This document shows positions 1-11,375 of a stretch of 64,000 nucleotides of DNA, one piece after another. The stretch spans positions 930,001-994,000 of the forward strand of contig OY723272.1 of the NCBI GenBank assembly GCA_963210315.1, written 5' to 3'. Below the pieces are notes generated by a model. The model saw only the letters and a program-made list of their open reading frames with translations. It made no database searches and was not told the DNA's origin. Within the stretch, counting starts at the first letter, position 1; the number at the start of each line of letters is the position of its first letter. The DNA comes from Rhynchopus euleeides (taxonomy: Eukaryota; Euglenozoa; Diplonemea; Diplonemida; Diplonemidae). The position numbers were made by a program, and so were the translations under genes.

Positions 1-615
1 TCCTCCGGTAACACAGACGAAACAGCCACACGACGTCCAGCCTCAAAAGCCTCACACCTCCTTCACTACACACGGTGATATGACGTTGGCAGTGCTCTGC
101 GCACAGGACGTGTGCATCACACCCATGCCACAAACCGGATGCCACCCCACAAGACCTACCCACCTACAACGCAAAAAAAAATGGCTGCTGGGCAGCCAAT
201 ACACACGACCCGCCCTTCCATCTGCTCCGAACCATTTGGGTGCGTTTGCCGGGTCACGTCACAAGGGGTGGGGGCGGGGTGGTGGGGGGGGTGGGGGGAG
301 AGGGTATATCGGAACAGACACGAATAAACAATTCAATGAATGGCCCAGGAATGGTGGGGGATGGTGGGATGCCGAGGGGGGGGGGTGAAGGGGGAAGGGA
401 GGGGGGCAGGTGGGTGGGATGAACCAAACGCGTGGCATCCCATTGCCCCAAAACACGGGGGGTGGGGGGGGGGGGGGGGGGGGGGGTGGGGGCGGGAGGT
501 TGAGGTAAGGTTTGGAAAGAATCAGAAGGCAAGTAGAATCTACGGCGGCACTACTCAAAAAAAGGGGGTTTTATTCGGGGGGGAAGGGGGGGGGGGGGGG
601 AGGGGAGGGCACGTG
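1..615. other. G-rich non-coding stretch
   Basis: No gene is supported. The plus strand carries many long G runs (for example about 460-487 and 586-600), so the open frames here are low-complexity Gly or Pro strings. The family A transposon starts directly after it. Confidence 0.6.
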
Positions 616-629
616 CACGGTGGGATCTT

Positions 630-1053
630 GTAAATTTTACATGTATAACTACAAGTATATACATGTATTATACATGTATAATACTTGCATGTCAACTATT
701 ATACATGTATAATACATGTATATGCCTGAAATATACATGTAAAAATACATGTATATCAAGTAAAAATACATGTATAATACTTGCATGTCAACTATTATAC
801 TTGTATTTTTACTTGATATACATGTAGTTTACATGTATATTTCAGGCATTTACATGTATTTTACATGTATAATACTTGTCATGCAAGTATTATACATGTA
901 AAATACTTGCATGACAAGTAAAATACATGTATAATACTTGAATGACAAGTAAAATACTTGCATGCAAGTAAAATACATGTATTTTACTTGCATGCAAGTA
1001 TTTTACTTGTCATGCAAGTATTTTACATGTATAATACTTGCATGACAAGTATT
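630..1053. repeat. ACATGTA / CTTGCATG word array, left side
   Basis: Dense run of TACATGTA, TACTTGCATG and CTTGTCATGCAAG words in both orientations with AT-rich linkers. Most words are palindromic or occur beside their complement, so either strand could fold into long hairpins. The array runs into the N gap. Confidence 0.85.
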
Positions 1054-1253
1054 NNNNNNNNNNNNNNNNNNNNNNNNNNNNNNNNNNNNNNNNNNNNNNN
1101 NNNNNNNNNNNNNNNNNNNNNNNNNNNNNNNNNNNNNNNNNNNNNNNNNNNNNNNNNNNNNNNNNNNNNNNNNNNNNNNNNNNNNNNNNNNNNNNNNNNN
1201 NNNNNNNNNNNNNNNNNNNNNNNNNNNNNNNNNNNNNNNNNNNNNNNNNNNNN
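1054..1253. other. Assembly gap (200 N)
   Basis: Exactly 200 N, so probably a placeholder of unknown true size. It lies where a hairpin-rich array meets the transposase gene and hides the start of that gene. Confidence 0.98.
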
Positions 1254-3612
1254 GCCCAAAAAGAAGCGGGGCAAGAAGGCGGGGGCGAAGACTGCTGCCA
1301 GGAGGCAGCTCGCGCAGGACCTGGGGGCCCTGGCAGATCCCCCGGCGGAGGACGTTGGTGACGACGCGCCGGCCGCACCCCCTGCTGACCCCCCACCTGC
1401 CCCCTCCCAGAGGAAGGTACTGGGCGATGCTCTCCGCAGGGAGATGAAGAAGCACACCGACTGTGTCTGCGTGAAGGTCGGCGACATCAAATCACACTAC
1501 AGGAATTCCAAGCAGCTGACGAGCGTTTACGCAGCGGCTCAGGAGGTCCCCTCCTGCGATATCTGCGAGGTGTTGTGGATGCCCCATGTCCAGGCAGGCG
1601 ACCTGGGGGACCACTTCACCGGCAGCAAGCACGTGGGGAAGAAATCAAGGCAGAAGAAGGGGGAAGAGGGGCAGGTCACAATTGTGACTGCATTTGAAGC
1701 GAGTGAAACCGCTCTGCATGACAAAATCGCGAAAGGGGTGCTCTACACGGGGATCACAGCGGGCGCGATGCAGGGTGTACTCTCCTGCCTCGCAGGCACA
1801 CGCATCCCCAAGGACCCCCCGAAGGTTGCTCCGCTGGTGAAGAAGCTGGGCGACGAGCTGACGAAGGACAGCGAGAAGGTCATCACGGCCAAGCTGAAGG
1901 GGGGGAGGTACTGCATGTCGCATGACAACAGTGGGATTGGCGACACGAAGGCGACGGCCATCATCCTCAGCGCTGTAGGATTCGCCGCATCGCTGATCTT
2001 CATACGTCCGGAGGAGCGGAGGGGGAGCCAGACCGGGGTCGAGCTGTCGCAGGACATCAAGCGCGAGCTGACGCGCCTCAGCTTGCCCCCCCCCTTCCTC
2101 ATCAGATCCGACAAGGGCGGGTCCAACGCAGCTGCAAGCCGTGAACTCGCCGAAGCATTCGGTGTCCCCTTCGTGTCGTGCGTCCCACACTTGGTGAACA
2201 ACTGTGGCGACGTCTGCGAGACCTGGATGCTGGCCAACCTGGAGAAGAAGTTCCCGGGGTGTGCCGCCTTCGAGGTGTCCCGCCTACTCAACAACTTGCT
2301 GGGCGGGGATGAGAACAAGTATCGGCACAGACGGTGGGTCGAAGTGCAGATGGAGTGTCTCTCCGGAGTTGCTGTGTCATCGCTGGAGACCATCCTCGGG
2401 GAAGTCGAAGAACTCAGGGAGGACTGCACGCCGCAGGAGGAAGCCGATCTCTTCGAATCGTGCGCCGGGAAGATCCGTGCAGCCCTCCGCCAGCCGAACG
2501 AGGCAGTCTCCACCGCTACCACCCTCAAGGATATCCTTCCAGCAGCGCATGCTGTTCTCGACGCTGCAAAAAAGAACAACACAAAGGAGAAGGTGCCGGC
2601 TGTGAAGTGCCCCCTCCCAGGTGATACTCGGTACTCGTCTCGCATCGAAGTGTACACCCACGTGCGCCAGCGCATGAAGGCGCTGTTCGTGTTCGTGAGC
2701 ACCGAGCTCCAACAGGGCAGTACGACACCCAGCATGGGGAAGCTGGGCCAGCTGCTCAAGGATCTGGGGGTCACACGGCTGGAGAAGGAGTTGCTGGAGA
2801 TGGAGCGGGCAAATTCGCCGATCATGGAGCTGCTGGCTTCCTACACCACCCCCTCGAAGAAGTCGCACAGCCACTCTGTTTGGGGTGACATGGAGGGGAA
2901 GATTCAGGACCTTGACAACATCGCGTACGCCAAGACGGAAAAAGAGAAAGAATTTCTCGAGCGGGAAAAGAAGTCCCTGGAAGACCTGCTGGATGCCAAG
3001 TCCCCAGTCGCAGCTGTCCTCTCAGAGGAGCTGAAGGTGCGGTGGTGGGGGAACAAGTCGGAGGGGTCGTACTACTACTGGAAGGCGATGAGACACGTGA
3101 ACCCACGTGCTGTCAAGATCATGGGGAACACTGACAACCTGATGTCCTTCCAGGATATCACTGCCTGGATTCCGGCGTTCCGTGAAGTCGAGGAGGCGGC
3201 GTGGGTAGAGTATGTGGATCACTCCAAGAAGGAGGGCATGAAGGGCGATGTGGACTCCTTCTGGCTGAACTACGGGGAGTGCGCGCTGCGTACTCTGTGC
3301 CTTGATCTGCTGGCGGTGACTGCATCGACTCTGGGGTGTGACAGCGTGTTTTCTATCGCGCGCCGTGTGCTCCCCCCGTCCCGCATGGCAGCGCACGCAT
3401 CAACTCGGGCCCGAATCCTCTTCCATGCCTGCAACCAGGACCTACCCAACCAGTTCGACCGGACCCTGCGGAAGGGCTATCCTGCTGCGACTGGGCCGAA
3501 AGTCGTCGAGTGGGAGGACGACATTCTCCAGCCCACCACCATCCCGAAGAATGTGCTGGCTTCTTTCGAAGAGGCAGTCTCTGCCATCAATGCACACGCG
3601 TACACCGCGTGA
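1254..3612 (+). CDS. hAT-superfamily transposase (5' end in gap)
   Basis: The frame is open from the gap to a TGA at 3610-3612, about 785 residues. It starts with a nuclear-localisation-like PKKKRGKK. A C2H2 finger of U1/matrin type follows (CDIC, then HFTGSKH). The middle has an SHDNSG segment and then RSDKGGSNAAASRELAEAFG followed by CVPHLVNNCGD, which fits the hAT pattern of a second catalytic Asp before a C..H motif. The C-terminal part matches the hAT dimerisation region: DVDSFWLNYGECAL, then LGCDSVFSIARRVLPPSRMA. No stop interrupts the visible part, so it could be active. Start codon, any 5' exons and the hAT termini are not visible. It could instead be a host gene derived from hAT, but its place between transposon arrays argues against that. 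Confidence 0.75.
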
Positions 3613-3887
3613 GATGATCCGCTGAGCGGCAAAACTCCAACCTGTATTCTGCTGCCGCTCTGTGACTCAAGCGTACTTTTGCAGTGTGGCATTTCTCTCA
3701 CACTATGTTGCCACTTGCTGCCACGCAAATAAGAGTCCTCGTGGGGGATGTGAGTGTTGGAGTCAACTGAGTGTGTGGTGGGGGGGGGGGGGGGCACGAA
3801 CGTGCGTGTGGTGGGGGCGCGGGGGGCGGGTGTGTGCAGGAACCTGCTGGGTTCACCCGCTGTCAACGTAATATTGCTGAAGATCGA
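3613..3887. other. Transposase 3' flank, no gene seen
   Basis: Short flank with a poly-G tract near 3780-3793. It may hold the 3' UTR of the transposase. No clear polyadenylation signal was found. Confidence 0.4.
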
Positions 3888-4060
3888 ACTAAGGTCTTAA
3901 CCTCTGAGTGTAAGACCTTAAAGAGGTTACACTAAGAGGTTTAAGACCTTAATTAAGGGGATTCAGATGTTGGGCTTTTTTGGGCCGTTTATGGACTAAG
4001 GTCTTAATCTAAGAGGAGGAGGAGGTAGATTTGGCGAAAAAAATTCCTCTCTTATTAAGA
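3888..4060. repeat. AAGGTCTTAA inverted-word cluster
   Basis: AAGGTCTTAA and its complement TTAAGACCTT alternate at least four times within about 120 bp. This may be the subterminal region of the hAT element coded upstream. No matching left end is visible because of the gap. Confidence 0.5.
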
Positions 4061-4063
4061 TCT

Positions 4064-4280
4064 GAATACATCCATGTAAAATACATGTAAATGCCTGAAA
4101 TATACATGTAAACTACATGTATATCAAGTAAAAATACAAGTATAATAGTTGACATGCAAGTATTATACATGTATTTTTACTTGATATACATGTATTTTAC
4201 ATGTATATTTCAGGCATATACATGTATTATACATGTATAATAGTTGACATGCAAGTATTATACATGTATAATACATGTAT
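4064..4280. repeat. ACATGTA word array, right side of copy 1
   Basis: Same words as the left array. It is cut at 4281 by a family C element and resumes for about 30 bp at 5087. Confidence 0.8.
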
Positions 4281-5086
4281 TACCGTAAACGGAAAAAGGG
4301 TGGACCGTAAAAATGTTCCAAGTTCCCAAAAAAAGGCCAAACGTTCCATCTTTTTTACGGTCCACCATTTATTGGGACTGAATATGGAAAAGACAATGCG
4401 TTTTTCGCCCGCGGGCTGGTGGGTTGCGGGGCGCGGACTGCGGCCTCCACGCCGCAGACACCCACACGTAGGCCTCCCGACCTCCCAGCTTTGGACCCTC
4501 CCTCCACCACCGCAACCAACACCAGCAAGAGAAGCAAGTCCTCCCTGCGTGTGGAAAAGGCACGATCTCACCTCGAGACTCACCCACCACCACACCTCGA
4601 GAAGTGTAGTACCATGCAAGGAGCATTCCGGTAGAAGTAAAAGTAGAACCTGCTGCACGAGCCCACAAAAGCAGCCACAGTACGGCAGGGCGCGCAGACA
4701 GAAGCTGAGACCACCGGGCTCCCTCCAGATGTAAATTCGTGAATCAGTGCCCGAAAAATTCAGGGAAATCGTACTCCTTTAGTGTAGTACACCCTGCAGT
4801 AACTGTGGGAGAACAGTTCCCGGACGATGGTGAGTGCACACTCTGTGCTGAGGCCCTGTGGTGTTAATCCTGCAGCTTCAGCCGTACGATTTCCTTGGTT
4901 CCTTCGCGACTTCGTCGCGAAGGAACTCGTAAAAAAAACCGCCAAGTCCACGATCCCAACCGTAAAATAGGTGGACCGTAAAAATGTTCCAAGTTCCGGA
5001 AAAATCCCATTTGTTCCATCTTTTTTACGGTCCACCTATAGTACGGTTCACCTTTATTACGGTCCACAATATTTCCGTTTACGGTA
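4281..5086. mobile_element. Family C TA-flanked element, copy 1
   Basis: Outer inverted repeats TACCGTAAACGGAAA / TTTCCGTTTACGGTA, with TA probably being the duplicated target. Just inside each end sits a hairpin of about 75 bp that opens GGTGGACCGTAAAAATGTTCC and closes TTTTTTACGGTCCACC; it is present as a direct repeat at both ends. The core has no convincing coding frame. The TA target and absence of a transposase suggest a Tc1/mariner-like non-autonomous element. A second copy at 40508 is nearly identical apart from a short insertion of about 10 bp in that copy. Confidence 0.75.
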
Positions 5087-5128
5087 TACTTGTAGTTATA
5101 CATGTAAAATTTACAAGATCCCACCGTG

Positions 5129-5978
5129 TGCAGGCGACATAATGTATTTGCACATACCGAGTGATTCTTTTTTGAACCGTGCGCACATCGCATAGACGAG
5201 CGTCTTGGTGAGTCTGGCCCCCATGTCAAAAGGATTGTGTTGTATGCAGCAAGAAAACCACCGACACACTTTTCCCATTTGAATGACGAGACAAGGCGGG
5301 GGCACACCCTCAAAGTCAAAGATGGTAGTCAAACATCGATTTTACTTGACAGCATTAAGCGCTGCATTGTTTTTGACAATCGGCACTGGAGTGGATCCCC
5401 CCTCCCCCCTTTTTTTTGGTACCGACAATCTTACTGTAGTAGTAAGCCAGGCTTGTCCTGCCCCTGATTTTTGTTTGAATTTTTGTTGAAGATCGTGGTG
5501 CCACAACTCAGCAGAGCTGCCAGCTGCACTGTTTACTGCTGTTTCTTTTGCATCGGGTGACCTTTGCACTGTACCAAACTGTGCAAGAAGACCGCCACGC
5601 CACGGAGAGATGAGAAGGAGGGGGGGGGGGGGGGGGAAACTCTGAGGCCACAGGCCTGTGTATACTCTCTCTCAACATTCCATTCACACCCCTCTCAGAG
5701 GAAAGCCGCCCATCACCCTCCTGCGCTGTATCCAGCAGCACAGATGCAGAGATGGTTTTGCCCAAGACACGCGCTGCTTATTGGCAGGAGTTTCAGAGTG
5801 AACGGGGGGAAGGGGGCGAGGGGGATACATAGGTGCAAGCACAGCACGGCACTTTCAAATTCAGCAGAGAGAGGGGGGGGGGGGGGGAGAAAGGGGATTT
5901 TCTAGCTCCAACGTGCAGGAATAGAATGATGGTGCGAGAGGGGTCTCCGTCTCCCCACCCTGCTGGTGCTGAAAACAG
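5129..5978. other. Intergenic, no gene seen
   Basis: Mixed sequence with G runs near 5618-5634 and 5873-5887. No frame with recognisable protein character. Confidence 0.4.
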
Positions 5979-6270
5979 TTCATTGGTGTGATCATATAGG
6001 GGTTCTGTGCCAGTTCTGTGCCAGTTCTGGGGGCCCTTCAGGAATCCTTCGAGAAATGTACCCTGGGGAAATGGTAGCTAACTTGGCCCCAACATGGGGC
6101 CGATCCTCGCAATCCTGAGGGCCTGGGGCCTCTTCAGCACCATGTGGGTTTGGTGCGTGTCGGGGACTGGGAGAGTTCACTTCTTGTGACAGGGTCAGTC
6201 GGGCAGCCAACACCCACCCAGACCCAGCGGGACCCCCAGACGGTTTTTTCACAAACCCGTTCATTTGAAC

Positions 6271-7244
6271 CAGGGTATAAGATAGACTTTTTTTCTGGCG
6301 CCGTTTTCCGGTTTTTCTGGTTTTGAAAATTTTTCGCGCGCGCCTTCGGCGCGCGCGACCCGCGCAAACCCTCCCAGAGTCTGAGAAGGCCCGGTGCCTG
6401 CGCGCGTCCTGTCGTACTGAGGCTGCTTGGTGGGGCAGGCGCAGCAGCTGCTTTGAAAGTTTGGACTCTCGACCAAAAAACCGGTCTGGTGCAATGCTTT
6501 TACACAGGGGGGTCTGGGGGGCGGAGCCCCCCAGCCGCCGGAGGCCACGGTAGTGAACATCTGTTCACTACAGTCTGGATTCGCTTGTAAGTAGGAAGGC
6601 TTCGCTGTATCGCAGCCCGGCCAGCAGGAGATCACTGGTCCTTGAGGGTTCAACCTTCAGGGTGGAGGAGGACGGGGGAGCGACCACTCGTGACAGGTGT
6701 GCGTTGTGGGTGGAGTGGGTGCACGACAGAATGGCCAAAGGGTCCACGAGATCTCTGCACACATTCCGTTATCGAGGAGATGGGCACCTAGCTGTGACGA
6801 CAGGCAACAAACAAATCTCATCTGTTAGTTGCCCCCAATAGGCTTGGCGACCTTCAAGACTGCTTGAAAGTCGTTTGTGTTCTCGTCTCAGCCCTCCAGA
6901 CTGCAGTCTTAGACTCCCTCTTAGACATGGTGGCTGGAGTCCACCATGTGTGCACCTTCAAAACAGAAGAGACCTGCATGACGAGGTCACCACCCACCGG
7001 GCCATCCGCTAGGTCCATTTTTCTTCTCCGCTTCTCTGCCTTCTTTGGACTATTTGAGCTCTGTGCGGATCACGATGGGGTCACTTTCTATTTTTTTATG
7101 GCGTTTTTTCTGACTGTTTTACTGTCCCAAAGTCACAAGAAAAACCGCCAAAAATGAGACCGACCTTTTTTTTTTTTCCAGAAAACCGGGAACCGGGAAA
7201 CCCTGGTTTTGAAAACCGGAAAACCAGACCTATCTTATCCCCTG
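6271..7244. mobile_element. Non-autonomous hAT element in the LTR-like fossil
   Basis: Terminal repeats CAGGGTATAAGATAG and CAGGGGATAAGATAG (inverted), flanked by a perfect 8-bp duplication ATTTGAAC (6263-6270 and 7245-7252). Next to the ends are purine-rich CCGGTTTTC words. It contains a GC-rich palindrome near 6335-6358 and a stem around GGGGGGCGGAGCCCCCC near 6517. No transposase is seen. It inserted after the enclosing LTR-like element. Confidence 0.8.
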
Positions 7245-7254
7245 ATTTGAACAT

Positions 7255-7890
7255 TCGGAATCTGTGCGGATCGTAGTGGGGTCACTTTATTGGCGTAGGT
7301 GCCACACATCACCCCTGAAATGTGGGTCTGGTTCCAAGGCGTGGGTGGACCAACACTGCCTCTGAGGTGACACCACAGGCTCTGGAAGGGCTCGAGTGGA
7401 CTGTGCTGGGCTCTCGGTCGGTGGTGCACTGTGCAGTAGTCGGCACAGCCACAACCTAAAACCTCAAAGGCAGTGAGTCTGAGGAACCACACGTACACGG
7501 AATCGACATGGAACCCGATTTTCAATCACCCCAACATCGGGTTTTGAACAATTGGACTCCGTGCAAATCGTAGTGGGGTCACTTTTGCAGTGTAGGTGCC
7601 ACACACCACCCCTGGAATGTTGGTTTGCTTCAGGTGTGGGGAAGTGACTCGCTCCCGAGGGAGGTGACATGAGCCATCGACACCCGTGTTGTTGGGCATC
7701 TGTGGCAGAGGCTAGAGAGCCGTGTACTCGGCGTGCTCGAACAACAATGGCTGGGCGTCCTCTCAAGTCTCCTCCCAAGGGGTGACCATCTGTGCGTATT
7801 GTGATGGGGTCATTTGGCCACGGGGTGTGCCGATTCACACCCATATCTGGCCTTTCGTCACTGGGGCTCACCACAAGGTTTGTTTGTGGT
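7255..7890. repeat. Dispersed repeat around GTGGGGTCACTTT
   Basis: The phrase CTGTGCGGATCGTAGTGGGGTCACTTT recurs with changes at about 7260, 7558 and 7789, at about 7061 inside the hAT element, and at about 44261. The part at 7375-7540 also resembles 33765-33895, sharing TCTGGAAGGGCTC and then GTGCAGTAGTC. Confidence 0.5.
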
Positions 7891-8031
7891 CTCTCGACCC
7901 ACTACAGGGCCACTACAAACCTGCACGGACATTTCCTGAAGGATTGTGGACCGGTGTTCTGTGCCAGTTCTGTGCCGGTTCTGTGCCAGGTCTGTGCCAG
8001 TTCTGGGGAGTTCCATGATCACACCATTCAT

Positions 8032-9000
8032 GCCTTTTTTTGTTTGGTGATTCCCACCTTCTCCCGGTTTGTTTTGGTATCTACGACCTCCAACCTGACG
8101 TACAAGACGACCAGACCGTGACGTACACCCTCCCTTTTTATATGGGGGATCCAGCGAAAATATATAAAAACCCCCCCCCCCCCTTCCCCCCCCCCTCTTT
8201 CTCTCAGACTCCGGGAGGGGGTGGTGGGGTGGGGACACACGCCTGACGTGGAACATCGCCCCATCACCCCATCATCCCGCCCCACACCCACCCACCCACC
8301 CCCCTAGAAAGAACGAAAATTCAGTTTCTCTTGCTTTTCAAGGCAGAGGTGGGTGGGGAGTGCGAGGAGGGTGAGGGGTGGGGAGGGGGGTATGTTCGGT
8401 GCAGCAATGAAGGCTGTGTGGAGGGGGGAGAGAGAGAGAAAGAAAGAGAAATGTAGATCGATGGTGAAAAAAATGCTGTGCAGGTGGCTGTTTGCGTGCT
8501 GGTTGCTATCAGGAGAAGGGGGGGCGGGGGTTCTGTGTGGCTCTCTCTCTCTCTCTCTCTCTCCCCTGAATGTTGCAGTCGCCAGGGTCGGGAGGAGCAG
8601 GGGTTGACAAGGTAGCAGTGTTGTCCACAATGGCTTTGCACTGGGCCGAGCTGTGCGCATTCTAGACGTGAGTCCCGCCTAGATTTGGAACTCGGGATGG
8701 CATCGCCTTTTCCATTTTTTTGCGCTATTTCCAAACGAAGAACCTGCAAACACCTTCACCGCACTTCACCCCACCCACTCCACGGAGTGCCTACTATGTC
8801 TGGAACGGGTCAAGAATTCTGATGGAACACCCCTTCTCAAGGACACCGCCCCCCGCAGCGTTCAAAGAAGACCTCCGCTCATGCACCACCCCCACCCCAC
8901 CCCACCCCGCTTGATGGTGTGATCGAAAATCGACATGTGTGGGCCAGTTGAACAGTATAATTTTTTGGCCGTTTCAATTTCTTGATAATGTGTTTGCAGC
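8032..9000. other. Intergenic, low complexity
   Basis: Poly-C and CT/AG-rich tracts (8170-8210, 8430-8560). No gene supported. Confidence 0.4.
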
Positions 9001-9017
9001 ATGGCCCCACCTGATTT

Positions 9018-9125
9018 TGACCCGAGTTTGGTGGAGTTTGGTGGAGTTTGGCGGAGTTTGGTGGAGTTTGGTGGAGTTTGGTGGAGTTGGGTGGAGTTGG
9101 GTGGAGTTTGGTGGCGTTCGGTGGT
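9018..9125 (+). repeat. 10-bp tandem array GTTTGGTGGA, copy 1
   Basis: About ten units of GTTTGGTGGA with single-base variants, preceded by CTGATTTTGACCCGA. The same lead-in and unit recur at 11295-11370, so the array belongs to a larger dispersed repeat. Confidence 0.8.
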
Positions 9126-10208
9126 GTTGTGCGGTGTTGTGTGGTTGTTCCCTGCAAAAAATCGAATGTCCTATGGGGCGGAGGGCGCTGGGGACTGGGC
9201 AGTGGCCGTTCCACATGCCCTTCCCCTCGTGACTTACACCCTGTCGCCACCCCACTTCACGGAAACCATGACTACGCAGCAACAGGGTCATGCTTGCGGC
9301 GGTATGCAACCACCAGGACAGCCTGTTTCGGGTTCGCAAAGCCTGGTACGCCTTGCCGTAGGGACCCAGATACTGAGGACACCCCTGTGAGAACACTGAG
9401 GGAAGATGTTGGGCTAGCCTAGTTGAAGCAGGCTTCGGGGTGACCGAGGCAGAGCACCCTGCCCAGAACATGAACAAGACTGTTCGACTGACGGGGAAGA
9501 ACCTGGTGGGCAGTGTGGTCTTCGGCGCAATGCTTGGAGATATCAGGAGCCTTCTCTTCAAGGCTACTACTTATGTTGGACTTGGCCTTCGCTCCTGTGC
9601 AGTGAAAAAAATGAGGGACGCCGTTCTTCCCCTCTGACTGACGACCAGTGATGACGTAGCGAAGGACCTTGAATGGGGTTTGAACCCGAGAGCGTCAATA
9701 CTCAACCAAAGGTATTCTCCAGGACCTGGCACGGAACGGGCGATACGAACGCTCCCACCGTGCGCACGGACCTGTCTGCGACTCTACAAGGAACCACGGG
9801 GTGGGGCGCACATCACCTCGGAGGCCTCAAGGAGCCTGCCTGACCTGCACGACTCCGCTGCGCCAGCTACAACGCGGAGCTCGGGCGCCATCCCACCGAC
9901 CTACAGCAAGGCAAGGGGTGATGATCATCTGGAGACACCTGAGCCCATGCAGGATCGGAGAGACGCGAAGGCCTTATCCACAGCCGGCACCCCCCCACCG
10001 CCACCAACGAACTGTTGCTGCACCGCGACAAGGAGGCAGCCCGCTACCTGGCTGCAGCAGGGGAACTGGGCACAGCGAGGTACTTCAGCCATTCAGCTTC
10101 ATGCGACTTTGGGAAGGGATGGCCTCACCCAAAATGGCTGGAAATCCTGTCCGGCCGCTGAAATTTGAGCCGGACTACGGGCGGCCATCTCGCGACTCCC
10201 ACACACGG

Positions 10209-10914
10209 CACACAGGCAATGCGAGTCGCATTCTCGGGGGTACCCACCACCCGTAAACCCCAGCACACCACCTGCCTGCCTCAGGCACAACTTGACGGTG
10301 TACTCATCTGGCGATACGCGTGCTCGTCTTTCTTCTCCGCGGTGGCGATGCTGAAGATGCAGTCCACGTTCGTCATACTCAGCCAGGTCTGCAGACACCC
10401 CACCACGTACGGCCAAAGGCGGGGAGGAGGGCTGCCTTGGCTTTCTTCCAGAAGGCCAAGGGGGTGTCGGCAACAAGGTGTGCCGCACTCAGGACCAGGT
10501 AGGCCTTGAACTCCTCCCGACAAAAACTATCTGTGCCCCCGCTGGATCGTAAAGTGACAGCAAAACGAGACAACAAACCAATTACTGCCGAAAGTTGTTT
10601 TGTTGGAACGCAGACCCCTAACATCCTCGTGGAAAACAGTAAAAATTGCACCCCTGGCCCCCTCATCGTCGAGGGGAGAAACCCTCAAAATACCCTGTGA
10701 GAACCACCTCCGTGTCAATATGTGAACAGACTTGAACACGTCGCGTGACGGCTACACCACCCAAACTGCCTCCAGCTGCCTTCAGGCAGACTACTTGGAG
10801 AATTGAATGTGTGATGCTGGGTGCGAGTCGAATATCGTGAAGAGGAGACGGTTTCATTGACCTACCTGTCTACCCATTCTCGCATGCGAGAATGCGATTC
10901 GCATTGCCTGTGTG
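10209..10914. mobile_element. Element K, inverted-repeat flanked
   Basis: CACACAGGCAATGCGA and the bases after it (10209-10236) pair with the reverse complement ending at 10914, about 28 bp with one mismatch. No clear target duplication was found. It encloses a decayed hAT coding remnant on the minus strand. Confidence 0.5.
10281..10560 (-). pseudogene. Decayed hAT transposase C-terminus
   Basis: Minus-strand frames give DTPLAFWKKAKAALLPAFG and, after a frame change near 10380-10420, LSMTNVDCIFSIATAEKKD. Order and spacing match the hAT dimerisation region; NVDCIFSIA parallels CDSVFSIAR in the transposase at 1254-3612. The two parts are in different frames, so this is a dead fragment. The rest of the gene is not recognisable. 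Confidence 0.5.
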
Positions 10915-11289
10915 ACTAGGACACGCATTCGCGTCTCAGACTACCGGACCCAGACTCCCGCTAGCGGGCTAGGGGAGTTGGAGTCCACTCTGTACTTGCA
11001 CTCCAGGTCCCTGACTTGCACGCAGTGCAAGTAATGTCTGGGTGTGCAAGTGATATCTTCCTCCCTGTTTTAGGGGGGCAGTTGGCCTGTAGTACGGATC
11101 GAACCCCGGTCTGTCCAGGAACAGGAAGTGTACCGTACGACTTCTCCTTCACCCAACGGCGTCGTGCGGTCAAGCAAATCGGATATTCTTCCCAACGGGA
11201 CCCTTCCCAAGACGAAAACCAGTCCCTGACCAACCCCACAGGCTCATCTTACCCTTCCTGGGGCTGGGAGTATGGTAGTGACCTCCATT

Positions 11290-11375
11290 TTGTAGCTGAT
11301 TTTGGCCCGAGTTTGGCGGAGTTTGGTGGAGTTTGGCGGAGTTTGGTGGAGTTGGGTGGAGTTTGGTGGTGGTAA
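11290..11375 (+). repeat. 10-bp tandem array GTTTGGTGGA, copy 2
   Basis: About seven units after GCTGATTTTGGCCCGA, matching the lead-in of the array near 9018. Confidence 0.8.

Larger units (their letters stand above)
616..5128. mobile_element. Family A DNA transposon, copy 1 (composite)
   Basis: The ends are inverted repeats that begin CACGGTGGGATCTTG and run on through TAAATTTTACATGTA (616-645, and its reverse complement ending at 5128). Both ends are flanked by TG, which fits a 2-bp target duplication. The subterminal parts are arrays of ACATGTA-like words. Inside lie an assembly gap, a hAT-type transposase and a family C element. A CAC terminus with a 2-bp duplication fits the CACTA/Mirage (CMC) group better than hAT, whose duplications are 8 bp. 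The hAT gene may therefore be a passenger whose left end is lost in the gap. Confidence 0.7.
5984..8026. mobile_element. Solo-LTR-like fossil (TG...CA, 5-bp duplication)
   Basis: The ends are perfect 12-bp inverted repeats TGGTGTGATCAT / ATGATCACACCA flanked by TTCAT on both sides (5979-5983 and 8027-8031). TG...CA ends with a 5-bp duplication are the mark of an LTR. Without the hAT insertion it is about 1.07 kb, and no internal coding part is present, so it reads as a solo LTR. Short direct repeats of TTCTGTGCCAG lie near both ends. A related terminus appears in reverse near 52690-52756 and a weaker one near 8914. Intact ends and flanks suggest a moderate age. Confidence 0.5.

Noticed and set aside
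254-558. Proline-rich frames in the first 600 bases
   Set aside because: They are translations of poly-G/C tracts with no family character.
9655-9735. tRNA-like GGGTTCAAACCCC arm on the minus strand
   Set aside because: No acceptor, D or anticodon stems can be paired around it.
11085-11200. tRNA-like GGGGTTCGATCC arm on the minus strand
   Set aside because: The T stem itself does not pair over five bases and no cloverleaf can be built.
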